Below, piece after piece: positions 27,611-37,300 of a stretch of 40,305 nt of DNA. The notes below the pieces were generated by a model that had not been told where the DNA came from, did not search any database, and was given only the letters and a program-made list of their open reading frames with translations. Source of the stretch: Litoreibacter sp. (GTDB lineage Bacteria > Pseudomonadota > Alphaproteobacteria > Rhodobacterales > Rhodobacteraceae); contig JAPORH010000159.1 in NCBI GenBank assembly GCA_026710325.1, forward strand, positions 1-40,305, in the 5' to 3' direction. The position numbers and the translations under genes were made by a program. Position 1 is the first letter of the stretch, and every line of letters starts with the position of its first letter.

Positions 27611-28634
27611 AGCAAAGAAGATCAACTTAGCCCTACAAGGCGGCGGCGCGCATGGCGCCTTCACTTGGGGTGTGCTTGATTTCCTGCTGGAGGAAGAGCG
27701 CATAGAGATCGTAGGGATCTCAGGTACCTCCGCCGGCGCACTGAATGGTGCCGCGTTGAAATCCGGTTTGGTGTTGGGCGGACGCACTGAGGCGAAAAAG
27801 AAGCTCGACGCGCTTTGGGAAGATATCGGTGCTATCGAATCCGACGCGATCCCAGCCTGGATGGACGGAATTGCGCCCGAAATGTTCAGCAAGTCGCTAG
27901 AGCTCTCGCCGGGCTATGTAGCACTTGACCTGATGAGCCGGATATCAAGCCCCTACCAGTTTGCAGCCCTTCTCCCGCACCCGCTCGAAAAGGTCGTCAA
28001 AGCTTTCGACTATGACCGCATTTGCGCCACGGACGGACCCGAGCTCTATATCTGCGCGACGAATGTGCGCAGCGGCAAGATCCGTATTTTTGACGAGCGG
28101 GACATCACGACAGAAGCGATCCTCGCCTCAGGGTGTCTGCCCACTTTGTTCAAAGCCGTTGAGATTTACGACAAAAAGACGAAACGCGTGGAGGCCTATT
28201 GGGATGGCGGATATATGGGCAACCCAGCCCTCTTTCCGCTCTTCCCCAATTCAACGCGCGACATCGTTATCGTGAATATCAACCCGCTTCACCGCGAGGA
28301 AATTCCAAAAACCCCACAAGAGATCCAGAACCGGATCAACGAAATCAGCTTCAACGGCTCCATGTTTCGGGAGTTGCGCGCCATCCAATTTGTGCGTGAC
28401 TTGTTGAAAAAAGGCGCGGTCAAACCGGGGAGCATGCAAGATGTACTCATTCACATGATCTCCGACGATCACCTGATGCGGCAGCTTTCGGTCGCAACTA
28501 AAACGGTTCCGACGGCTTTCATCCTGGATCAACTGAAATCTGCGGGCCGCGTTGCCGCAGCGCGGTTCCTGGAAGCACATTTCGACGACCTCAACGAAGA
28601 GTCTTCCGTCAATTTACGTGACATGTTTTCTTAA
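27603..28634 (+). CDS. patatin-like phospholipase/esterase
   Basis: A 343-residue patatin-fold lipid acyl hydrolase. The oxyanion hole is GGGAHGAF (about 13-20), the nucleophile elbow is GTSAG (Ser43) and the catalytic dyad Asp is in DGGY (Asp201). No signal peptide is present, so it acts inside the cell. It begins inside the pentapeptide-repeat gene. The operon with bdhA suggests hydrolysis of a polyhydroxybutyrate-related ester or oligomer, but sequence alone cannot separate this from phospholipase activity. The frame has an earlier ATG at 27585, deeper in the preceding gene, which I reject. Confidence 0.88.
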   Translation: MRKAKKINLALQGGGAHGAFTWGVLDFLLEEERIEIVGISGTSAGALNGAALKSGLVLGGRTEAKKKLDALWEDIGAIESDAIPAWMDGIAPEMFSKSLELSPGYVALDLMSRISSPYQFAALLPHPLEKVVKAFDYDRICATDGPELYICATNVRSGKIRIFDERDITTEAILASGCLPTLFKAVEIYDKKTKRVEAYWDGGYMGNPALFPLFPNSTRDIVIVNINPLHREEIPKTPQEIQNRINEISFNGSMFRELRAIQFVRDLLKKGAVKPGSMQDVLIHMISDDHLMRQLSVATKTVPTAFILDQLKSAGRVAAARFLEAHFDDLNEESSVNLRDMFS

Positions 28635-28657
28635 CTTTTTAGCCCATGCAGTTCGGT

Positions 28658-28679
28658 TTCGTTACATATTCGTTACATG
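28658..28679 (+). promoter_or_regulatory. tandem 11-bp repeat, Pho-box-like
   Basis: TTCGTTACATA (28658-28668) is followed immediately by TTCGTTACATG (28669-28679), identical at ten of eleven positions. The 11-base period and the GTTACA core resemble PhoB half-sites such as CTCTTACAAAA in the pstS Pho box of this window. A weak -10-like TATCCC lies eight bases further (28687-28692). The ArsC-like gene starts 39 bases after the repeat. Confidence 0.45.
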
Positions 28680-28718
28680 CGCTGCCTATCCCACGCCGAC
28701 GGCTTTGCGGGGGACCAC

Positions 28719-29174
28719 ATGAATATTCTTGTATTAAGCACCGGAAACTCGGCGCGCTCCATTTTGCTGGAGGCGATCTTGACCGATCTGGGCTATTCCA
28801 GCTTTTCCGCAGGCTCAAAGCATGCAGGTCAGGTCCACCCCGTAGCCCTGAGCACTTTGGCAAAACACGGTATCAAACCTGACAATCCGCGTTCCAAGTC
28901 GTGGGATGAGTTTGAGGAGGCCTCCGGCCTTGAGATGCACCTTGTAATCACTGTCTGCGGCAATGCCGCGAACGAGACCTGCCCGGTCTGGTTCGGTGCG
29001 CCCATGCAAGTGCATTGGGGCGTTGAAGACCCGGCCGCCGCAGCCCCGGAAAACCAGGAAGAGGCATTCGAGACCGCATTCCAGATTCTGAACCTCCGCG
29101 CGCAGGCCTTCCATGCACTGCCAGAAGACAAACGCACCGCAGAGGCGCTTGCTCAGATCGGAACGCTCCCATGA
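28719..29174 (+). CDS. ArsC-like low-molecular-weight phosphatase-fold protein, nucleophile Cys replaced by Ser
   Basis: A 151-residue member of the thioredoxin-type arsenate reductase / low-molecular-weight tyrosine phosphatase fold. The active-site loop reads LSTGNSARS, where the family has a Cys as first residue (CX5R); here residue 7 is Ser, encoded by AGC. The remaining loop with Arg13 is intact, and so are the two redox cysteines, Cys80 and Cys88 in VCGNAANETCPVW. Without the nucleophile, normal arsenate reduction should fail. The start at 28719 has GGGGGA upstream and gives the canonical N-terminus. The stop overlaps the aquaporin start. Confidence 0.85.
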   Translation: MNILVLSTGNSARSILLEAILTDLGYSSFSAGSKHAGQVHPVALSTLAKHGIKPDNPRSKSWDEFEEASGLEMHLVITVCGNAANETCPVWFGAPMQVHWGVEDPAAAAPENQEEAFETAFQILNLRAQAFHALPEDKRTAEALAQIGTLP

Positions 29175-29824
29175 TGGTCCGCAAAGTGACCGCCGAGGCG
29201 CTCGGCACTGCTATGCTTTTGATCGCCGTGGTGGGCTCGGGGATCATGGGAGAGAACCTGGCAGGCGGCAACACAGCCATCGCTCTGCTCGCCAACGCCA
29301 TCGCGACCGGCTGCGCGCTTTATTTTTTGATCACCGTTCTGGGACCGATCTCCGGCGCGCATTTCAACCCGGCTGTTACACTGGCCTTTCTGATCCGGGG
29401 TGAGATCGCAGTAAATGCTGCCATCGCTTTCGTTGTCGTGCAGATCATTGGCGGTATATTGGGCGTCTGGTTCACACATATCATGTTTGAGCTACCAATC
29501 TTGCAGGCCTCGACCACAACGCGCGCAGGCGTGTCTCAGTATGCCTCAGAACTATTTGCCACTTTCGGGCTGCTTTTCGTGATTTTTGGCGGGCTTGCGG
29601 CAAAAGCCTCAGCCGTCCCTGCCCTTGTGGCTCTTTACATTACAGGGGCCTATTGGTTCACTTCGTCAACCAGCTTTGCCAACCCTGCGGTGACCATAGC
29701 GCGCGGCTTCAGCGACACATTCGCAGGGATCGATCCAGCGCATATACCCATGTTCATTGTGATGCAGTTGATTGCCGCAGTCGCAGCGACGTTTGCGCTT
29801 GGCTGGCTCTTCAGAAAAGATTAA
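29171..29824 (+). CDS. MIP-family aquaporin (AqpZ/AqpS-like)
   Basis: A 217-residue channel with six hydrophobic segments and both half-helices ending in NPAVT (Asn66 and Asn171), followed by the selectivity-filter Arg in NPAVTIARG. It conducts water or small neutral solutes; in rhizobial ars operons a homologue, AqpS, exports arsenite. The ATG at 29171 overlaps the ArsC-like gene by four bases (ATGA), so the two proteins are made together. The stop codon interlocks with that of the convergent XRE-cupin gene. Confidence 0.9.
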   Translation: MMVRKVTAEALGTAMLLIAVVGSGIMGENLAGGNTAIALLANAIATGCALYFLITVLGPISGAHFNPAVTLAFLIRGEIAVNAAIAFVVVQIIGGILGVWFTHIMFELPILQASTTTRAGVSQYASELFATFGLLFVIFGGLAAKASAVPALVALYITGAYWFTSSTSFANPAVTIARGFSDTFAGIDPAHIPMFIVMQLIAAVAATFALGWLFRKD

Positions 29825-30438
29825 AGCGACGTCACCCACAACACGCTGGCATCTTCCGTGCTTGTCGAAATCAGGTTATGTCCCATGGACGCGTCATAGT
29901 AGGCGCTGTCGCCACGCACCATCTCAACAGGCTCGTAGAACTCGCTGTAAAACATAACTTTTCCGGTAAGCACATAGACGAATTCTTCACCGTCATGGCG
30001 CACCCAGCCGTCAAACTCGTCAAAACTGCGCGCCCGGATTTGCGTGCGATACGGCAGCATGGATTTCTTGATCAAACCCGCCCCCAAAAGCTCATGCTCA
30101 TAGGTCGTCGTCACAAGCGGCTTGCCCTCGCCAGAGCGCGTTACATCCATACGGCCCGAGACCTGATCTTTTCTTGGTGGCGTGAACAATTGCGGCACGT
30201 CGATCCCCAGACCAATGGCGAGCTTTTTCATCAGCTCGAAAGTCGGCGACATCTGATCATTTTCGATCTTCGACAAGGTCGACCGGGCGAGCCCCGCCTC
30301 TTTTGCCGCACGTTCCAGCGTCCAATCCCGCTCCTTGCGCAGCTCGCGCACACGGCGGCCAAGATCAAGCTGCTCGACAGTGCTTTCCGACCCGTCATCA
30401 CGGGTCACAGACAAGGTTTTTAGTTCTTCCAATGACAT
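29821..30438 (-). CDS. XRE-family regulator with C-terminal cupin domain
   Basis: A 205-residue transcription factor. The HTH (about 27-82) has LGRRVRELRKERDWTLERAA and GLARSTLSKIENDQMSPT. The cupin (about 115-200) includes DGWVRHDGEEFVYVLTGKV and GDSAYYDASMGH. Such proteins usually bind a small ligand and control the adjacent divergent gene, here the acyl-CoA synthetase 65 bases away. The start at 30438 (MSLEELKT) is preceded by AAGG. An upstream in-frame ATG at 30483 would reach almost to the divergent gene. Confidence 0.88.
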   Translation of the reverse strand: MSLEELKTLSVTRDDGSESTVEQLDLGRRVRELRKERDWTLERAAKEAGLARSTLSKIENDQMSPTFELMKKLAIGLGIDVPQLFTPPRKDQVSGRMDVTRSGEGKPLVTTTYEHELLGAGLIKKSMLPYRTQIRARSFDEFDGWVRHDGEEFVYVLTGKVMFYSEFYEPVEMVRGDSAYYDASMGHNLISTSTEDASVLWVTSL

Positions 30439-30503
30439 GAGCCTTGCATAGCTTGCCCGATTGCCCACTTGCAATGAAAACACCGCAGGCGTAGCGACAA
30501 TTT

Positions 30504-31991
30504 ATGCCCGCTGTTTTCGACCAAGGCCCGCCAGAGCCCTGCCCCACGCCATTCAACATGGCGGCCTATGTGCTCGGCCAGGCCGATCGCCTCTCTGACA
30601 AACCCGCGTTGATCACCACAGACGGCGAAGTGATGCGCTACAGCGATTTGTTGGCCCGGGTTACCCGCGTGGCTGGTGGGTTGCGCGACTGTGGGCTGGA
30701 GCCGGGGGACCGAGTGCTTTTCCGGCTCGGAAACAGCCCGCGTTTTCCGATTGCCTATCTCGCTTGCATTTGGGCGGGGCTTGTTCCAGTCCCCCTTTCC
30801 GCTCAATTGACGACGACAGAGGTTGATGGGATTGCAAAACAGGTCGACCCGGCCGCATTGCTGGTTGATGAAGGACTTTCGCGCCCCGGTACAAGCAACG
30901 CGTTGGTGCTGCATTCCTTTCCCGAGGGCACGCCAGTCGAACCCGACCTGGGGGATCCGAACAGGCTCGCCTATATCGTCTTCACGTCAGGCACGGGAGG
31001 TAAGTCCCGCGGCGTCTGCCACGCGCATCGCGCGATCTGGGCTCGCCGGATGATGTATGACGGTTGGTACGGCTTGAGGGAGGATGACCGCGTTATGCAT
31101 GCCGGCGCGTTCAATTGGACCTATACGCTCGGGACCGGGTTGATGGATCCATGGAGTGTCGGCGCCACCGCAATCATTCCGGCCCCAGGCACGCCATGCG
31201 GGAAACTGATGCCCCTCGCAGCTCAAAATGATGTCACAATTTTTGCCGCTGCGCCGGGTGTTTATCGTCAAATATTAAAGTCTGACATTTCTGTCCCGAC
31301 ATTGCGGCATGGCCTGTCCGCTGGTGAGCATTTGTCTGACAATTTAAGATGCGCCTGGAACGCTCAAACCGGGACCGACCTGCATCAAGCTTTTGGTATG
31401 TCCGAATGCTCCACATTTATTTCCGGCTCGCCCAAAGCTCCGGCTCGCCCTGGGAGCAGTGGTAGACCCCAAAAGGGACGCAAAATCGCTATTTTGGAAG
31501 ACGGCGCGCCCGCGCCTTTTGGCACATCCGGCGCTCTCGCTATCGCTGCGCGTGATCCCGGCCTCATGCTGCATTATCTCGGAGACGCGCCCCCGAAGGC
31601 TGACTGGTTCGACACCGGGGACTTAGCCAAGATGGACGAAGATGGCAGCATCACTTATCTCGGCCGCGCAGATGATCTCATGAATGCAGGCGGTTTTCGT
31701 GTCTCGCCTTTGGAGGTTGAAGCCTGCTTCACTCAACTCACCGGCGTATCGACCTGTGCCGCGGTCGAAATCAAGATCAAACAAGACACTTCGGTTATTG
31801 CGCTCTTCCACGAAGGTGGCACTGATGAACATAGCCTGCGCGCTCACGCGGAGACCCATCTTGCGCGCTACAAGCAGCCACGCCTTTACATCCCCGTGGA
31901 CGCTCTTCCATATGGGCGGAATGGGAAACTGAACCGGCGCGTTTTGCGCCAAACCTATGAGGCAGACAATGGCTGGACGCATCAAACTTGA
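30504..31991 (+). CDS. AMP-binding acyl-CoA synthetase, aryl/benzoate-CoA-ligase-like
   Basis: A 495-residue adenylate-forming enzyme that activates a carboxylic acid via acyl-AMP to its CoA ester. Its motifs are the phosphate loop YIVFTSGTGGKSRGV (about 157), FGMSECSTFI, the hinge DWFDTGDLAKMDEDG with LGRADDLMNAGGFRVSP, and the catalytic Lys in YGRNGKLNRR. The N-terminal layout (NMAAYVLGQADRLSDKPALI) recalls benzoate- and related CoA ligases, but the acid is not predictable. It is divergent from an XRE-cupin regulator, a likely controller, and overlaps the next gene by 23 bases. Confidence 0.88.
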   Translation: MPAVFDQGPPEPCPTPFNMAAYVLGQADRLSDKPALITTDGEVMRYSDLLARVTRVAGGLRDCGLEPGDRVLFRLGNSPRFPIAYLACIWAGLVPVPLSAQLTTTEVDGIAKQVDPAALLVDEGLSRPGTSNALVLHSFPEGTPVEPDLGDPNRLAYIVFTSGTGGKSRGVCHAHRAIWARRMMYDGWYGLREDDRVMHAGAFNWTYTLGTGLMDPWSVGATAIIPAPGTPCGKLMPLAAQNDVTIFAAAPGVYRQILKSDISVPTLRHGLSAGEHLSDNLRCAWNAQTGTDLHQAFGMSECSTFISGSPKAPARPGSSGRPQKGRKIAILEDGAPAPFGTSGALAIAARDPGLMLHYLGDAPPKADWFDTGDLAKMDEDGSITYLGRADDLMNAGGFRVSPLEVEACFTQLTGVSTCAAVEIKIKQDTSVIALFHEGGTDEHSLRAHAETHLARYKQPRLYIPVDALPYGRNGKLNRRVLRQTYEADNGWTHQT

Positions 31992-32622
31992 TATCATCTC
32001 CGATCCGATCTGCCCTTGGTGCTATATCGGCAAGTCCGGCCTCGACCGCGCCTTGGAGAAAAACCCCGACCATCCGTTCGAGATCGAATGGCACCCGTTT
32101 CAGTTGAACCCGGATATGCCCGCAGGCGGCATGGACCGTAGGCAATACCTGGAGACTAAGTTTGGCGGCAAAGAAAATGCCGTACGGGTTTATGGCCAAA
32201 TTGCCGATGCGGCCGAAGCCTCTGGGTTGAAGATCAACTTTGAAGCCATTGAAAAAACACCGAATACGCTCGATGCGCACCGGTTGATACATTGGGCTGG
32301 GTTGGAAGGGCGCCAAACCGACATAGTCTCGAAACTCTTTAAAGCCTATTTCGTGGAGGGCCGCGATATTGGGGCGCATGACGTGCTTGTCGAAATTGCC
32401 CAAGCCGCCGAGATGAATGGCGACATGGTCGCCCGCTTGTTGGACAGCGAAAGCGACCTTGAAGACATCGAAGCCCGCGACGCCCACGCCCGCGAACGCG
32501 GCGTGACAGGGGTGCCATGTTTCATCGTTGCCAATCAACACGCCCTCCCCGGCGCGCAACCCCCTGACCTGTGGGAGCGGGTTCTGGATGAGCTGCGGGT
32601 GAAGGCGGACACTGAGACGTGA
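31969..32622 (+). CDS. DsbA-family oxidoreductase, FrnE-like
   Basis: A 217-residue thioredoxin-fold protein of the FrnE/DsbA type. The redox motif CPWC is at 15-18, the inserted helical domain occupies the middle (about 60-150), and the cis-Pro loop is GVTGVPCFIV. No signal peptide is present, so it works in the cytoplasm as a disulfide oxidoreductase or isomerase. The ATG at 31969 lies inside the acyl-CoA synthetase gene. An ATG four codons earlier (31957) is also in frame. Confidence 0.9.
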   Translation: MAGRIKLDIISDPICPWCYIGKSGLDRALEKNPDHPFEIEWHPFQLNPDMPAGGMDRRQYLETKFGGKENAVRVYGQIADAAEASGLKINFEAIEKTPNTLDAHRLIHWAGLEGRQTDIVSKLFKAYFVEGRDIGAHDVLVEIAQAAEMNGDMVARLLDSESDLEDIEARDAHARERGVTGVPCFIVANQHALPGAQPPDLWERVLDELRVKADTET

Positions 32623-32638
32623 CGGAAAGAACGATCAT

Positions 32639-33115
32639 TTGATCACGGCGCATCTTCCCTCGGGCTATGTACTCGCATGTGCAGGGCGGCAAAGCGATCC
32701 ATTGATCGTTGGCGCTTGCGTCCTTGGCGCAGTATTTCCTGATTTTGATTTGATCTGGTTTTTCTTCGTCGATGACCGTGCTTTTCACCATCATCGTTAC
32801 TGGGTTCACGCACCTGGATTTTGGGCCATGGTCGCGGTCCCGGTGAGTTGTATCGCGATTTTCTTGAAGGCGCGTTTGCGCCGCGTAGTTGCGTGGTTCA
32901 TGGCTGCTTGGATGCTGCACCTATGCCTAGACACGATTGTCGGCGACATCATGTGGCAGTGGCCTTTTTCCGACCGCTTATTTCACTTGGCGACCGTTAC
33001 ACCGACAGATCACCACTATGTGGTGACTTTCATGTTGCATTGGAGCTTTCTCATCGAGATTGCGATCTGGATTTTAGCGATCACCCTCTTTCTGAAACGA
33101 AAATCAAATGTCTGA
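32639..33115 (+). CDS. YdjM-like membrane-bound metal-dependent hydrolase family protein
   Basis: A 158-residue integral membrane protein with about four hydrophobic segments. The acidic and histidine motifs (FPDFDLIWFFFVDDRAFHHH, LHLCLDTIVGD, TPTDHHYV) match the YdjM/DUF457 group, often annotated as inner-membrane metal-dependent hydrolases; activity is unproven. The start is TTG at 32639, with GGAAAG nine bases upstream, giving MITAHLPSGYVLA. The stop overlaps the MFS gene by eight bases. Confidence 0.75.
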   Translation: MITAHLPSGYVLACAGRQSDPLIVGACVLGAVFPDFDLIWFFFVDDRAFHHHRYWVHAPGFWAMVAVPVSCIAIFLKARLRRVVAWFMAAWMLHLCLDTIVGDIMWQWPFSDRLFHLATVTPTDHHYVVTFMLHWSFLIEIAIWILAITLFLKRKSNV

Positions 33116-34316
33116 CAATTCGATCAAGCGTCTGCCGATTGGCGAGTTCATCGCGATGGTTGCTTTTAATTTTGCTATGGTGGCCTTTTCGATTGACGCG
33201 ATGCTACCCGCATTGCCGGAAATCGCGGAAGCGCTAAGCCCCGATGAGCGTAACAATGCGCAGCTTGTTGTCACAGCATTTGTCTTTGGTATGGGTGTCG
33301 GCACATTTTTCACCGGCCCCCTGTCAGACCGGTTCGGTCGAAAACCAGTGATCGCCATTGCGGCTTTGGTCTATGTTGCGGGCGCAGCTTTGGCCTATAG
33401 CGCCCAGACACTTGAACAGTTGCTCGCAGCACGCGCCTTGCAAGGGTTGGGTGTGGCGGGCCCACGCGTTGTTGCTATGGCGCTAATCCGCGACATTTAT
33501 GAAGGTCGTCGCATGGCTCAAATTATGAGCTATGCCATGTTGATTTTTACTTTGGTGCCAGCCATTGCGCCTTTTCTTGGCGATTTCATTATCCATGCCT
33601 TTGGATGGCGGAGCATTTTCCTGGCTTGCATTCTGTTTTGCGGCCTATCCGTTGGATGGTTGCTGCTTCGACAGGCCGAAACCTTACCCAAGGCGAAACG
33701 CCGCTCGCTTGGTTTGGGAAACTTGATGGCAGCGACACGAGAGTGTTTTAGCTACCGCGCCTTCAGCCTCTCGACGGCAGTCCAATGTCTGACATTTGCG
33801 ATGCTGTTTGCGACGCTCAGCTCAGTCCAGCAACTCTTTGACGTCACATACGGACATGGCGACAACTTCCCGGCCTGGTTTGCGCTGATCGCACTGCTGG
33901 GTGGCAGCGCCAGCGTTTTGAACGCACGCTTGGTCATGCGGATTGGGATGCGCCGGATGATCGAGATTGGCTTGGGCGGTCAGGTGTTGATCTCGGCCTT
34001 GATGCTTGGTCTTGGGGTAAGCACAGGCCTGCCGTTGGGGCTTTTCGTGGCTTGGATCACCTCGGTGTTTTTTATGATTGGCTTCGTTATCGGCAACCTA
34101 AACGCATTGGCGATGGAGCCCGTGGGGCATATAGCGGGGCTAGCGGCATCCATCATCGGGTCTGTGTCAACCGTTCTCGGGGTGATCCTTGCGGTCCCAA
34201 TCGGGTTGATGTTCAACGGCACCCCGGTGCCATTGGCCGGCGGGATACTGCTGCTCGCACTATCCGCTTTTGTTATTATGCAGCAGGGATTTAACCGGCT
34301 TTCTTCGCAGGCTTAA
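33108..34316 (+). CDS. MFS drug-resistance transporter, Bcr/CflA-like
   Basis: A 402-residue major-facilitator protein with about 12 hydrophobic segments. The loop-2/3 motif GPLSDRFGRKPVI and ARALQGLGVAGPRVVAMALI on helices 4-5 are typical of the Bcr/CflA proton antiporters. The substrate may be a drug or a sulfonated or phenolic metabolite. It overlaps the YdjM-like gene by eight bases, and its 3' end overlaps the convergent mfd gene by 26 bases, so it must be terminated inside mfd. Confidence 0.9.
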   Translation: MSDNSIKRLPIGEFIAMVAFNFAMVAFSIDAMLPALPEIAEALSPDERNNAQLVVTAFVFGMGVGTFFTGPLSDRFGRKPVIAIAALVYVAGAALAYSAQTLEQLLAARALQGLGVAGPRVVAMALIRDIYEGRRMAQIMSYAMLIFTLVPAIAPFLGDFIIHAFGWRSIFLACILFCGLSVGWLLLRQAETLPKAKRRSLGLGNLMAATRECFSYRAFSLSTAVQCLTFAMLFATLSSVQQLFDVTYGHGDNFPAWFALIALLGGSASVLNARLVMRIGMRRMIEIGLGGQVLISALMLGLGVSTGLPLGLFVAWITSVFFMIGFVIGNLNALAMEPVGHIAGLAASIIGSVSTVLGVILAVPIGLMFNGTPVPLAGGILLLALSAFVIMQQGFNRLSSQA

Positions 34317-37300
34317 AGGTCCCAGCCTTTTCTGCCAGATCTCGCGCTATAGCGAAGGCGCCTTTAATCTTGTCGCTGTCTTTTTTCCAATCGCGCCGCA
34401 CAACGACCTTGTTGTCTTTCATCTTGGCAAGATTGCTCGGCTCTTGCAGGTATTCGACCAGCCCCTCGGGGCGCGCAAATTTGTTGTCATGGAATTCAAT
34501 CGTCGCGCCACGTTCACCCGCGTTCAGCTTGGAAATCCCCGCGCGCTTACACATGGCCTTGATGCGCACGACCAAAAGCAGCGTGTTGACCTCCTTCGGA
34601 AGCTTGCCGAAACGGTCGATCAGCTCAGCGGCGAAGCCCTCAAGCTCGACCTTCGTGGTGAGGCCTGACAGGCGGCGATACAGCCCGAGGCGCACGTCGA
34701 GGTCACTCACGTAATCTTCGGGGATCAGCACCGGCACGCCAAGATTGATCGTGGGCGCCCATTGATCATCCGTCTCGGTCAATCCTTCCATCTGACCGGA
34801 CCGGATCTTGGCAATCGCTTCTTCTAGCATCGACTGGTAAAGCTCATACCCGACCTCCCGGACAGATCCAGACTGCTCCTCCCCCAAAACATTGCCAGCG
34901 CCCCTGATATCAAGGTCTTGGCTGGCGATGTTAAAGCCAGCACCCAGGCTATCGAGGGACCCCAGAACGCGCAATCGCTTCTCCGCCGTTGGCGTAAGCT
35001 TGGCGCGCGGCTTGGTGGTCAAATAGGCGTATGCACGGGTTTTGGAGCGGCCCACCCTGCCCCGGATTTGGTAGAGCTGGCTCAGACCAAACATATCGGA
35101 GCGATGGATAACCATCGTATTGGCGGTCGGGATGTCGATGCCGGATTCGATAATCGTGGTGGCGAGAAGCACATCGTATTTCCCGTCGTAAAAGGCGTTC
35201 ATACGCTGGTCGAGCTCGCCCGGTGCCATCTGCCCGTTGGCAACGATATAGCTGACCTCCGGCACATGCTCTTTCAGGAACTCTTCGATCTCCGGCAGGT
35301 CGGAAATACGGGGCACGACGTAGAAACTCTGCCCGCCACGATAATGTTCGCGCAGAAGCGCTTCGCGGATCGTGACCGCATCGAACTCGGAGACATAGGT
35401 ACGAATAGCAAGGCGGTCGACAGGCGGCGTACCAATGATCGACAGCTCACGCACGCCCGAGAGGCTCAATTGCAGCGTGCGCGGGATCGGTGTGGCAGAG
35501 AGCGTCAAGACATGGATGTCCGAACGCATCTGTTTAAGCTTTTCTTTGTGCTGGACGCCGAAATGCTGCTCCTCATCAATGATCAGAAGCCCAAGGTTTT
35601 TGAACCGAACCTGCTGGGACAAAAGCGCATGTGTCCCGATCGCGATGTCGACTTCGCCGCGCGCAATCCCGTCACGGGTTTGCGCGGCTTCCTTTGTCCC
35701 GACGAAGCGCGACAATTGTCTGACATTCATCGGGAAGCCGCGGAAGCGTTCTTTGAAGCTCTGGGTGTGCTGGCGGCTCAGCAAGGTCGTGGGCGCGACA
35801 ACAGCGACCTGTAGCCCCGCAGCGGCAGCGATAAAGGCTGCACGCATTGCAACTTCGGTCTTGCCGAAACCCACATCGCCGCAGACGAGCCGGTCCATCG
35901 GCCGCCCCTTAGCCAGGTCATCGACGACAGCCTCAATGGTTGTGAGCTGATCTTCGGTCTCTTCATAGGGGAAACGGGCGCAAAACGCCTCCCACATCTC
36001 ATCAGACGGCTCCAAGATCGGGGCGCGGCGGAGTTCTCGCTCTGCAGCCACACGGATAAGCCGGTCGGCCATATCTTTGATACGTTGCTTGAGCCGCGCT
36101 TTTTTGGCCTGCCACGCCCCGCCGCCAAGCTTGTCGAGCAACCCTTCCTCATGGCCATAGCGGCTGAGCAGTTCTATATTTTCGACAGGCAGGTAAAGAC
36201 GGTCCCCACCCGCATATTCAAGCAGAATACATTCATGCGGTGCACCCGCAGCCGTAACTGTCTCAAGTCCTGTGAACCGTCCGATCCCGTGATCGACATG
36301 GACAACCAAATCACCCGGGCTGAGCGATTGGGTCTCGGTCAAGAAGTTCTCAGCGCGTTTCTTCTTGCGCGCGCCACGAATGAGCCGGTCGCCAAGGACA
36401 TCCTGCTCAGAGATCACGGCGAGGTCGGGGGTCGTGAACCCCTGCTCCAAACCCCAAATCGCGATATGCACGCCACCCGGCACAATGTCCTTTGCCGTAG
36501 CGATCAGCTTGACGTCATGGATCTCCTGATCGGCCAGCAGCCCTGCCAACCGCTCACGCGCACCGTCGGAGAAACTCGCTATGATGACGGGTTTGGTCTT
36601 ACGAAGTGTTTGAACATGATCCGCCAAGGCCCCGAAAAGGTTCAGGTTTTCAGATTGACGCTCCGGCGCAAAATTGCGCCCGTCGCGCCCGCCCGCATCT
36701 GTCACACCGGGACCCGTGGCTTGCTGGATGATGGCAAAATTTAGGACGCGCCGGTCCTGCGTGAGCGCGGTCCAAGCGTCATCGTCCAGGTATAGAAGCC
36801 CCGGCGGGACTGGCTTATAGACCGTATCCAGACGTGCCTTGGTCTTCATCGCCTCGACGCGGTTGTCATATTGGTCGGCAATCGTCTCCCACCTCGCAAG
36901 GCGCGCGGGCGTCATCTGATCATCAAGGGAGATTGAGGCCTGCGGCAAGTAATCGAACAGATGCTCAAGCCGGTCGTGGAAGAAAGGCAACCAATGCTCG
37001 ATCCCTTGATGCTTACGGCCTGCACTTACAGCTTCATAGAGCGGGTCATCGGTGCCAGCGGCCCCAAATTCGATCCGGTAGTTCTGCCTAAACCGGGTGA
37101 TCGCAGCATCGTCCAGGATCACTTCCGAGACGGGGGCCAGTTCAATGCGGGTCAGTTTTTCGGTGGTACGCTGCGTGGCGGGGTCAAAACGCCGCGCGCC
37201 ATCAAGCACGTCGCCAAACAGGTCGAGGCGCACAGGCCCTGCCTCCCCCGGCGGGAAGATGTCGATGATGCCGCCGCGCACTGCATAATCGCCCGGCTCC

